Of a DNA stretch of 64,000 nt, positions 33,376-40,024 are shown in pieces. The notes beneath the pieces were generated by a model. That model saw only the letters and a list, made by a program, of their open reading frames with translations, ran no database searches and was not told where the DNA came from. Each line of letters starts with the position of its first letter. Within the stretch, counting starts at the first letter, position 1. The translations under genes and the position numbers were made by a program. The stretch spans positions 1 to 64,000 of the forward strand of contig CAINLR010000099.1 of NCBI GenBank assembly GCA_903850425.1, written 5' to 3'. The DNA comes from an uncultured Verrucomicrobia subdivision 3 bacterium. GTDB taxonomy: Bacteria; Verrucomicrobiota; Verrucomicrobiia; Limisphaerales; UBA11358.

Positions 33376-33883
33376 CGCGGAGAAAAGTGCCAGAAGGAAT
33401 TTTCCGCGCAATGATTTATGGACTGGCGATGAAACACACAGGCACCGCATGTTTATAGGCGCAGGCGAAGTTTTTTATCCGCGCTGATTAAAAAAACACA
33501 GCCAGAACTGGCGCTCAATTTTGGAAATCATTCGAATTGCCAACATAATTGCATTTCAACAGGTTGGCATTGCCTTTGCTAAAGCTGAGGAGGTTGCGAG
33601 GTTTGTTGTGAGTTTGGGTGGGGGACCGGCGACGACGAGAGTTTGTGGGGACTAGCGATCGTTCGTTGTCGGTGCTGAACACAAGGAGGAAACACGACGC
33701 ACGCGCCCGCTGAGTTTGCCCGTAGCACCGACTGCGCATGATCAAGGAGGCGGCAGTCAACTACGGTCGGGTTTACGAGGCGCGTGCGTGTCGTGGCAGG
33801 CGGATTAATGGTGGCTTCGCAGAATTTCTTTTCATCGAGCTTCTCGTCGTGACACTTCACCGTGCCTGGTTTAATTTTCGCGG
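33376..33883. other. Non-coding gap between pucG and mqnD
   Basis: The 508-base gap has no credible gene. Open frames of 81 and 105 codons on the minus strand have random-looking composition. CACGACGCACGCGCC near 33692 faces GGCGCGTGCGTGTCGTG near 33779, an imperfect inverted repeat that may be another repeat-family member. The divergent promoters of pucG and mqnD should lie here; no clear operator is visible. Confidence 0.6.
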
Positions 33884-34735
33884 ATGCAATCAACAAAGTT
33901 GACGCTTGGCCACTCGCCCGATCCGGACGACGCCTTCATGTTTTATGCGCTCGCCAAGGATTTGATTCCGGCCCACGGTTTTCAATTCGAGCACATTCTC
34001 CAGGATATTCAGACGCTGAATGAGCGCGCCACACGCGGCGAATTGGACATCTCCGCCGTCAGTATTCACGCCTACGCTTACGTCTCGGACAAATACGCGC
34101 TGCTGCCCAGCGGCGCAAGCATGGGCGACGGCTACGGTCCGATGCTCGTGGCGAAGCAGAAATTTTCCCGCGAAGAAATTGCCAAGAAAAAAATCGCCGT
34201 GCCGGGGACCATGACCAGCGCGTTTCTCGCGTTGCAACTCTGGCTGGGCAGGCCGGATAAGGAAATTAATTACGTCGTCGTTCCGTTCGACCAGATATTT
34301 GCGGCGGTGAAAAGTGGCGCGGCCGAAATTGGGCTCATTATTCATGAAGGACAATTGACTTATCGCAACGAAGGACTCGTTTTGTGCGAAGACCTCGGCA
34401 TTTGGTGGGGCCGCGAGAATGACGGTCTGCCGCTGCCGCTCGGCGGGAATGTGATTCACAAACGCTTTGATCCCAAGACGCGCAAGATTATTTCCGACAC
34501 GCTCACGGCCAGTATTCAATTTAGTCTCGATCATCGCCCGGAAGCGGTGCTGCACGCGTTGCAATACGCCCGCGACATGGGCCGCGACCTCGCGGACAAG
34601 TTCGTCGGCATGTATGTGAACCATTGGACGCTGGATTACGGCGACAAGGGCAGGGAATCCATCCGCCGTTTTCTCGGCCAGGCGTTCGAGCGTGGACTGA
34701 TTCCGCACCGGCAGGAGTTGGAGTTTGTTGTCTGA
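33884..34735 (+). CDS. mqnD: 1,4-dihydroxy-6-naphthoate synthase (futalosine menaquinone pathway)
   Basis: Cleaves cyclic de-hypoxanthinyl futalosine to 1,4-dihydroxy-6-naphthoate. The 283-residue periplasmic-binding-protein-like fold has LGHSPDPDDAFMFYALAKD, LDISAVSIHAYAYVSDKY, LPSGASMGDGYGP and GLIIHEGQLTYRNEGL, which are diagnostic. Its presence predicts menaquinone made by the futalosine route. The other mqn genes are not in the window. It precedes rpsB by about 200 bases. Confidence 0.93.
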   Translation: MQSTKLTLGHSPDPDDAFMFYALAKDLIPAHGFQFEHILQDIQTLNERATRGELDISAVSIHAYAYVSDKYALLPSGASMGDGYGPMLVAKQKFSREEIAKKKIAVPGTMTSAFLALQLWLGRPDKEINYVVVPFDQIFAAVKSGAAEIGLIIHEGQLTYRNEGLVLCEDLGIWWGRENDGLPLPLGGNVIHKRFDPKTRKIISDTLTASIQFSLDHRPEAVLHALQYARDMGRDLADKFVGMYVNHWTLDYGDKGRESIRRFLGQAFERGLIPHRQELEFVV

Positions 34736-34938
34736 CCGGCAGCGCGGATGCTGAAATTTGCAGTTGTCACAGGCATTTCTTCTGATATGCTCCACGTCCC
34801 TTCCGCCCATTGGCGGCGGGGAAAACGGCCTCAAATTCTGCGTTCGAGTGGATGCGGAGCGGCCACAATAACACCTAACTCAATCTCGTGTTCCGCGAGA
34901 TGCCCCATAAAACCGGGGTTTTAACCAAAGGAAATCAA
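34736..34938 (+). promoter_or_regulatory. Long 5' leader of rpsB
   Basis: About 200 bases lie between mqnD and rpsB. They contain CCGCCCATTGGCGG and a TAAAACCGGGGTTTTA hairpin (34908-34923) ending close to the AAAGGAA at 34927-34933. Bacterial rpsB leaders often bind S2 for autoregulation, so this leader may do the same. The structures are visible, but the regulation is inference and no known S2-leader consensus was matched. Confidence 0.35.
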
Positions 34939-35721
34939 GTGAACAAAATCGGTATTAGCGAACTGTTGGAAGCGGGCGTCCATTTTGGACATCAAACGAA
35001 GCGTTGGAATCCCAAGATGAAGCCGTTCATCTTCGACGCGCGGAATGGCATTCATATCATTGATTTGAGCAAAACCGCCGGCCAGCTCGACGCGGCCCTG
35101 GAATTTCTCTCTAACACGGTGCGCAAAGGCGGCAAGGTTCTCTTCGTCGGCACCAAGAAGCAGGCGCAGCTTTGCGTCAAGGAAACCGCCAAGGAAACCG
35201 GCCAGATGTTTGTCGTGGAACGCTGGCTCGGCGGCACGTTGACGAATTTCGCCACGGTCAAGACCTCCATCAAACGCCTCAAGGAAATTGAAAAGATGGA
35301 CGCTGACGGTTCGATCTCGAACTACGTCAAGCAGGAGCAATCCATGATTCGCCGCGAAGGCGGACGGTTGCACAAGTATTTCGACGGCATCCGCGACATG
35401 GATAAACTTCCCGCCGCGATGTTCATCGTGGACGTCAAACGTGAGCACAATGCCGTGGCCGAAGCGCGCAAGCTCAAGGTTCCCGTCGTGGCCCTCGTGG
35501 ATACAAACAGTGATCCCGATCTCGCCGACTACCCGATCGCTGCCAACGACGACGCCATCCGCTCGGTGCGTTTGATCATGTCCGCCGTTGCCCAGGCGAT
35601 TACGCAAGGTCGCGCGGAATTCGAATCCAAGCGCGCCCGCAAGCCCGCTGACGAAGCCGCTGCGACGGAAGTTCCCGCCGTTCCCGCCGAAGGCGAAGTG
35701 GCTGCGCCCGTCGCCGCCTAA
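34939..35721 (+). CDS. rpsB: 30S ribosomal protein S2
   Basis: Small-subunit protein of 260 residues with ISELLEAGVHFGHQTKRWNP, IFDARNGIHIIDLSKT, VLFVGTKKQAQ, ERWLGGTLTNFATVK, PAAMFIVDVKRE and PVVALVDTNSDPDLADYPI. The family normally begins at the position of the GTG at 34939, which has AAAGGAA seven bases upstream. An in-frame ATG at 34888 would add unconserved residues. A short Ala/Glu/Pro tail follows the core. It is followed by tsf, the usual bacterial order. Confidence 0.96.
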   Translation: MNKIGISELLEAGVHFGHQTKRWNPKMKPFIFDARNGIHIIDLSKTAGQLDAALEFLSNTVRKGGKVLFVGTKKQAQLCVKETAKETGQMFVVERWLGGTLTNFATVKTSIKRLKEIEKMDADGSISNYVKQEQSMIRREGGRLHKYFDGIRDMDKLPAAMFIVDVKREHNAVAEARKLKVPVVALVDTNSDPDLADYPIAANDDAIRSVRLIMSAVAQAITQGRAEFESKRARKPADEAAATEVPAVPAEGEVAAPVAA

Positions 35722-35732
35722 CTGATTTCGCG

Positions 35733-35764
35733 GGGCGCGGAAATTTATTTCCGCGCCCTTTCTT
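35733..35764 (+). terminator. Hairpin between rpsB and tsf
   Basis: GGGCGCGGAAAT at 35733-35744 and ATTTCCGCGCCC at 35747-35758 form a perfect 12-bp stem with a two-base loop, followed by TTTCTTTC. It could be a partial terminator that sets the rpsB/tsf ratio, or an RNA-processing site. The T tract is interrupted, so full termination is uncertain. Confidence 0.6.
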
Positions 35765-35796
35765 TCAACGATCAACTCCTGACTAATAATTATTTT

Positions 35797-36642
35797 ATGG
35801 CTGAAATTACTGCTAGTGCCGTCGCCAAACTCCGCGAAATGACCGGAGTGGGCATGATGGAATGCAAAAAGGCGCTCGTCGCCGCTGCCGGCGACCTTAA
35901 CGTCGCCGTGGACAACCTCCGCAAATCCGGCGCGGCCAGTGCCGCGAAGAAATCCACGCGCGATGCCCGCGAAGGTGTCATCGCCCAATACATCGCGCCG
36001 GGCGGCCAGTCGGGCATCCTCGTCGAAGTGAATTGCGAAACCGATTTCGTGGCCCGCAACGATGCCTTCCGCGCCTTCTGCGATGACATCGCCAAGAAAG
36101 TCGCCACCGACCCGAACGCCAATCTCGAAGCCGACCGCGAAACCGCCGTGGGCAAGATGGGCGAGAATATCAAGTTTGCCCGCAACGCGCGCTTGGAAGT
36201 CGCCGGCAACGGCCTTGTCGCCGCCTATATTCACACCGGCGCCAAAGTGGGCGTGCTGGCCGAAGTCGGTTGCACCAAGCCCGAAACCGCTACCACCGAA
36301 GAATTCAAGCAACTCGTCAAAGACATCACCTTGCAGATCGCGGCCGGTTTTCCGCACGTCGTCTCCCGCGAGAATGTGTCAGCGGAAGTCATCGCCAAGG
36401 AACGCGAGATCGCCGCTAATTCCGACCGGCTCAAGGGCAAGCCCGCCGCCGCGCTGGAAAAGATTCTCGCCGGCGTGCTGGACAAATTCTTCCAGACTTA
36501 CTGCCTCGTGGACCAAGGCTTCGTGAAACGCAACTCCGAAGTCAGCGTCAAGGAACATGTCGCGCAGATCAGCAAGCAGCTTGGTGACGAAATCACCATC
36601 CGCCGCTTCGTGCGTTTTCAAGTCGGCGAAACCGCTGCTTAA
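35797..36642 (+). CDS. tsf: Translation elongation factor Ts
   Basis: Nucleotide-exchange factor for EF-Tu, 281 residues. The N-terminal UBA-like domain carries AKLREMTGVGMMECKKAL, followed by YIAPGGQSGILVEVNCETDFVARN, the EF-Tu-contacting signature, and a C-terminal LVDQGFVKRNSEVSVKEH. The length equals the two-subdomain core typical of most bacteria. It lies directly after rpsB and ends before a clear terminator. Confidence 0.97.
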   Translation: MAEITASAVAKLREMTGVGMMECKKALVAAAGDLNVAVDNLRKSGAASAAKKSTRDAREGVIAQYIAPGGQSGILVEVNCETDFVARNDAFRAFCDDIAKKVATDPNANLEADRETAVGKMGENIKFARNARLEVAGNGLVAAYIHTGAKVGVLAEVGCTKPETATTEEFKQLVKDITLQIAAGFPHVVSRENVSAEVIAKEREIAANSDRLKGKPAAALEKILAGVLDKFFQTYCLVDQGFVKRNSEVSVKEHVAQISKQLGDEITIRRFVRFQVGETAA

Positions 36643-36665
36643 TACGTCAATAAATAGTTCTCCAA

Positions 36666-36691
36666 GGCGTCCGGCAACGGACGCCTTTTTT
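36666..36691 (+). terminator. Rho-independent terminator of tsf
   Basis: GGCGTCCG (36666-36673), loop GCAA and CGGACGCC (36678-36685) form an 8-bp stem followed by TTTTTT. It lies 24 bases after the tsf stop. Confidence 0.92.
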
Positions 36692-36889
36692 GCTTTATGC
36701 GGTAGCGTCCTCGAATACAACCGGCTTGAGCAGACCACCGTGCGCCCCAGCGGATGAGTCAGAAAGAAGGGTAGCGGCACCCGCATCCGGGTAAGGTCAA
36801 GATTCCCCTGCAAATCGCCGCCCAAGTTTTTGCGTGCAAATAAAACTATTCCTGTCATAAAGGGTTGGTCCAGTTCAACCAATCAACAC

Positions 36890-37186
36890 ATGAAAAAACT
36901 AACTCTCGGATTCAGCCTGACCTTTCTCGGCCTTTGCCTGGCCACCAGCAACGTGCGCGCGGCGGATGCCAAAGACTATCAAGTCACCGGCCCAGTGCTG
37001 GAAGTGACCGACAGCTATATTGTCGTCCAAAAGGGCGAACAAAACTGGCAGTTGGCCGTGGACAAAGCCACCAAGGGGCCCAAGGTGAAAGTAGGCGATA
37101 AAGTCACGGTCTATTATTCCATGAAGGCGACGGAGATTGAAGTCAAGGCACCCAAAGCGCCCAAAGCCGAAAAGAAGGCGAAATAG
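36890..37186 (+). CDS. Small secreted protein of unknown function
   Basis: A 98-residue protein from the ATG at 36890 (MKKLTLGFSLTFLGLCLATS), with a signal peptide probably cleaved after VRA-A. The mature part of about 75 residues is a predicted small beta barrel: YQVTGPVLEVTDSYIVVQKG, then QLAVDKATKG and VGDKVTVYYSMKATEIEVK, with a Lys/Ala/Pro-rich tail. The pattern resembles short OB-like periplasmic domains with G-x-V-x-x-V-x-D and V-G-D-x-V motifs. I cannot name a family with confidence. It stands alone between two terminators. Confidence 0.75.
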   Translation: MKKLTLGFSLTFLGLCLATSNVRAADAKDYQVTGPVLEVTDSYIVVQKGEQNWQLAVDKATKGPKVKVGDKVTVYYSMKATEIEVKAPKAPKAEKKAK

Positions 37187-37239
37187 CGACGGGTCACGTT
37201 TGAACCAGCGGTTTTGCAGCGCACCATTCTCATTCGATG

Positions 37240-37266
37240 CCGCCCCGGGAAACCGGGGCGGTTTTT
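37240..37266 (+). terminator. Rho-independent terminator
   Basis: CCGCCCCGG (37240-37248), loop GAAA and CCGGGGCGG (37253-37261) form a 9-bp stem followed by TTTTT. It serves the small secreted protein gene and separates it from the convergent accD. Confidence 0.92.
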
Positions 37267-37307
37267 CAATTCTTTGGCGAGTTGGTCTGCGCTCAAGCAA
37301 CGCTGGA

Positions 37308-38249
37308 CTACGCGGCGACTTTTTTGCCGGCGGCGAAGTAATCCAGATACTTGATGAGTTGATCTTTCATTTCCTTGCGCGGAAGAATCGCGTCAATGAG
37401 GCCGTGGTCGAGGAGGAATTCGGAGGTTTGAAAGCCGGGCGGCAGTTCAGCCTGCGTCGTGTCTTTGATGACCCGCGCGCCGGCGAAACCGATCATGGCC
37501 TTGGGCTCGGCTAAAATGAGATCGCCCAGCGTGGCAAAGCTCGCCATCACGCCAGCCATGGTGGGATGCGTGAGGATGCTGAGGTAGGGCAGGCGGCTTT
37601 GGGCATGGTAGGCCAGGGCGGCGCTGGTTTTAGCCATTTGCATGAGGCTGAACATGCCTTCATACATCCGCGCGCCACCGCTGGTGGAAATGATGATGAC
37701 CGGCAGATTATTGCTGGTGCCGCGTTCGATGAGGCGCGTGAGTTTTTCGCCGACGACCGAACCCATGGAGCCGCCGAGAAAAGTGAAATCCATCACGCCG
37801 AGGGCGACGCGGTGCGGTCCGATTTTGCCGAGGCCGGTCACGACGGCATCCTTCAACGTGGTGTTCTTGCGGTAGGAATCCAGTTTGGATTTGTAAGTGG
37901 ATGCGCCCTTGAAGCCCAGCACGTCCACACTGGACATATCGGCATCCAGCTCCTGAAAAGTGCAGGTTTCGACGAGCGAATGAATCCGTTCACGGGCACC
38001 AATGGGAAAATGATGCGAACATTTCGAGCAAACCTTGAGGTTTTCGTCCAGTTCCTTGTCGAAAATCATTGCCTCACAGGACGGGCATTTGATCCAGAGA
38101 CCTTCGGGAATATCACGCTTCTTGGTGCGCGGTTTGCCACTGCCGAGGTTGGGCTTTTTAGGCAGCATCGGTTTGACGGACGGCGGCGTCAGGGCCGGCT
38201 CGACCTGATGCACGCCCATCGTCTGCTTGGTCAAAAATGTGGTAGCCAT
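37308..38249 (-). CDS. accD: Acetyl-CoA carboxylase carboxyltransferase subunit beta
   Basis: Part of the enzyme making malonyl-CoA for fatty-acid synthesis, acting with AccA. The 313-residue protein has the N-terminal zinc ribbon (WIKCPSCEAMIF...VCSKCSHHF) and the crotonase-like core FTFLGGSMGSVVGEKL, IISTSGGARMYEG, SILTHPTMAGVMASFA and EPKAMIGFAGARVI. The ATG at 38249 gives about 50 residues before the zinc ribbon, longer than E. coli. The ATG 11 codons further in (MGVHQVEPAL) is an alternative. comF lies 14 bases upstream. Confidence 0.93.
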   Translation of the reverse strand: MATTFLTKQTMGVHQVEPALTPPSVKPMLPKKPNLGSGKPRTKKRDIPEGLWIKCPSCEAMIFDKELDENLKVCSKCSHHFPIGARERIHSLVETCTFQELDADMSSVDVLGFKGASTYKSKLDSYRKNTTLKDAVVTGLGKIGPHRVALGVMDFTFLGGSMGSVVGEKLTRLIERGTSNNLPVIIISTSGGARMYEGMFSLMQMAKTSAALAYHAQSRLPYLSILTHPTMAGVMASFATLGDLILAEPKAMIGFAGARVIKDTTQAELPPGFQTSEFLLDHGLIDAILPRKEMKDQLIKYLDYFAAGKKVAA

Positions 38250-38263
38250 GTAAAACAGATTAT

Positions 38264-39010
38264 TCAAAGTCCGCGCGCCAGTGTCCAGACGCAAACTTCC
38301 GCCGCCCCCGCGTCGCGCAAGGCCCGGGCACAAGCGCTCGTGGTTGCGCCCGTGGTGAAAACGTCGTCCACGAGCACAATTTTTTGGCCGGTGAGGCGGA
38401 GGTGCGGACGGACGGCAAAGGCGTTCTTCATGTTGGTGGCGCGTTCGTCGCGGGTCAGCAAGGTCTGGGTGGCGGTCGCGGCGATGCGTTGGAGAATTTT
38501 CTCGTTCAACGGAATGCCGGTGGCTGCCGCCAGCGGCGCGGCAAGGCGCGCTGCCTGGTTGAATTCACGTTCGCGGAACTTGAGCGGATGCAGGGGCACG
38601 GGCACGATGAAATCCCAGCCGCCTTGTTCGCGCAAGCCGGGTGCCGCTTCGCGAATGAGGAGATCGGCGAGAAAATTTTCAAACCACAGCGCGCGTTGAT
38701 ATTTGTAACGGTGGATGGCCTCAAGCACGACCGATTTGGCCACGACGGCGGAGCGCGCGGAGGAGAAATGCAGTTCCAGCTCGCGGCAGTTGCTGCATTC
38801 GAATGCTGTGGTCAAATCGCCGGGGTAGGGCAGGCCGCAGCGGTTGCAGAATGGCGCGCGGATGAAGCGGACGTGCGTCCAGCATTTTGCGCAGACCAAG
38901 CCTTCGCGCACGGTGGCGCGTTGCGCGCGGCAAAGCTGGCAGAATTCGGGATAAACCAAGCCGAGACCGGCATTGAGCCACGCCTGAGTTTTGCCGGCAA
39001 CCGGGGTCAT
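38264..39010 (-). CDS. comF: ComF-family phosphoribosyltransferase-like protein
   Basis: A 248-residue protein with an N-terminal zinc-binding region (FCQLCRAQ, VCAKCW, CNRCGLPYPG, CSNCRELEL) and a C-terminal phosphoribosyltransferase fold with PVPLHPLKFREREFNQAARL and the PRPP loop VLVDDVFTTGATTSACA. ComF homologues support DNA uptake in competent bacteria. Many are kept in non-competent species where the reaction is unknown. It lies upstream of accD on the same strand. Confidence 0.9.
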   Translation of the reverse strand: MTPVAGKTQAWLNAGLGLVYPEFCQLCRAQRATVREGLVCAKCWTHVRFIRAPFCNRCGLPYPGDLTTAFECSNCRELELHFSSARSAVVAKSVVLEAIHRYKYQRALWFENFLADLLIREAAPGLREQGGWDFIVPVPLHPLKFREREFNQAARLAAPLAAATGIPLNEKILQRIAATATQTLLTRDERATNMKNAFAVRPHLRLTGQKIVLVDDVFTTGATTSACARALRDAGAAEVCVWTLARGL

Positions 39011-39077
39011 TGGGTGAATCTATTTTCTTTCGCGCCAACCGGAAGCAAATTCGCAAAAAAAGTTTTATTCGCAGCGG

Positions 39078-39950
39078 ATGGCGGGCTGTGCTACTCGTTT
39101 TAATGTGGCACGAGCATTAAAATCAACCGAAGTCACCGGGCCGGAACCATTCGGGCGATTCCATTTGCGCGAGTTGCTCAATACCGGCGGCATGTCGGAA
39201 ATCTGGCTGGTGGTGGACGAGCGGAGCAAGCCCTACGCATTGCGACGATTGAAACACGACCTGCGCTTTAACTTCACCGCCCGGCGGCGTTTCAAGCGCG
39301 GCTGCGAAGTCCTGTCGCAACTCACCGAGAGCGATCATATTGTCGGTTATGTCGAGCACGGCAAAGTGAGCGGCACGCTGTATTTGCTGATGGACTACGT
39401 CCAGGCGGATAATTTGAAGGAGTTGTTTGCGCGGCAGGATTCCGTGTTGAAGGAAAATGTGGCGCAAATTTTGATTGATGCCGCGACCGGTTTGAGCCAC
39501 GTCCACGAGAGCGGCTACATGCACCTTGATTTCAAACCGGAAAATATTCTCGTCACCCGCAACGGCGCGGTGCGCTTGATTGATTTTGACATGGCGCAGC
39601 CGATCCCGGAGGCCCCGGTGAAATTTGCCAAAAATCCCGGCACGCCCAGTTACATGGCCCCAGAGCAGTTGAAGCGCGAGCCGATTGATGCGCGCGTGGA
39701 TATTTTCGCCTTCGGCGTTTCCGCGTATGAATTGCTGACCAACGAAAAGCCCTTTCCCGGCGATTCGCCCGGTGAAATTCTCGCCGCCCAAATGGAGCCT
39801 GCCGGGCCGGTGCCGTTGCGCGAACACAATCCCGACGTGCCGCCGGCGCTGGAGCAGGTGGTTTTGAAATGCCTCGAACGTGATCCCGCGCGCCGCTACG
39901 CGTTGAGCGGACTGTTGGTGCGGGAACTGCAGGGCGCGCTCTACGTCTGA
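39078..39950 (+). CDS. Ser/Thr protein kinase-like protein with degenerate catalytic motifs
   Basis: A 290-residue protein with an overall Hanks-kinase fold: a glycine-loop-like LLNTGGMSEIWLV, a C-helix Glu (GCEVLSQL), HLDFKPENILV, TPSYMAPEQLK, DIFAFGVSAYELLTNEKPF and a final Arg-containing ERDPARRYA. Three canonical positions differ. The VAIK lysine is Arg (ALRRLK, residues 54-59), HRD is HLD (149-151), and the Mg-binding DFG is DFD (169-171). The catalytic Asp and Asn are kept. It may be weakly active or a pseudokinase. No membrane segment or sensor domain is attached. No phosphatase gene is nearby. Confidence 0.85.
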   Translation: MAGCATRFNVARALKSTEVTGPEPFGRFHLRELLNTGGMSEIWLVVDERSKPYALRRLKHDLRFNFTARRRFKRGCEVLSQLTESDHIVGYVEHGKVSGTLYLLMDYVQADNLKELFARQDSVLKENVAQILIDAATGLSHVHESGYMHLDFKPENILVTRNGAVRLIDFDMAQPIPEAPVKFAKNPGTPSYMAPEQLKREPIDARVDIFAFGVSAYELLTNEKPFPGDSPGEILAAQMEPAGPVPLREHNPDVPPALEQVVLKCLERDPARRYALSGLLVRELQGALYV

Positions 39951-39971
39951 TCCAGTCGGGGCAAAACAATA

Positions 39972-39997
39972 GGCCGGCGGCGCAAGCGCCGCCGGCC
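39972..39997. terminator. Hairpin between convergent kinase and pyrophosphatase genes
   Basis: GGCCGGCGGCGC (39972-39983), loop AA and GCGCCGCCGGCC (39986-39997) form a perfect 12-bp stem. T tracts are weak on both sides, so it may act as a bidirectional stop or an RNA 3' stabiliser rather than a classical terminator. Confidence 0.6.
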
Positions 39998-40024
39998 GTT
40001 CGGTGGTGGACGAGGAGAACGGAA

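Noticed and set aside
33579..33896. 105-codon minus-strand ORF upstream of mqnD
   Set aside because: Random-looking Thr/Ser/Pro/Arg composition, no start signal, and it overlaps the mqnD start.
34921..36357. 478-codon minus-strand frame opposite rpsB and tsf
   Set aside because: It spans two conserved genes and the hairpin between them. This is an antisense artefact of high G+C.
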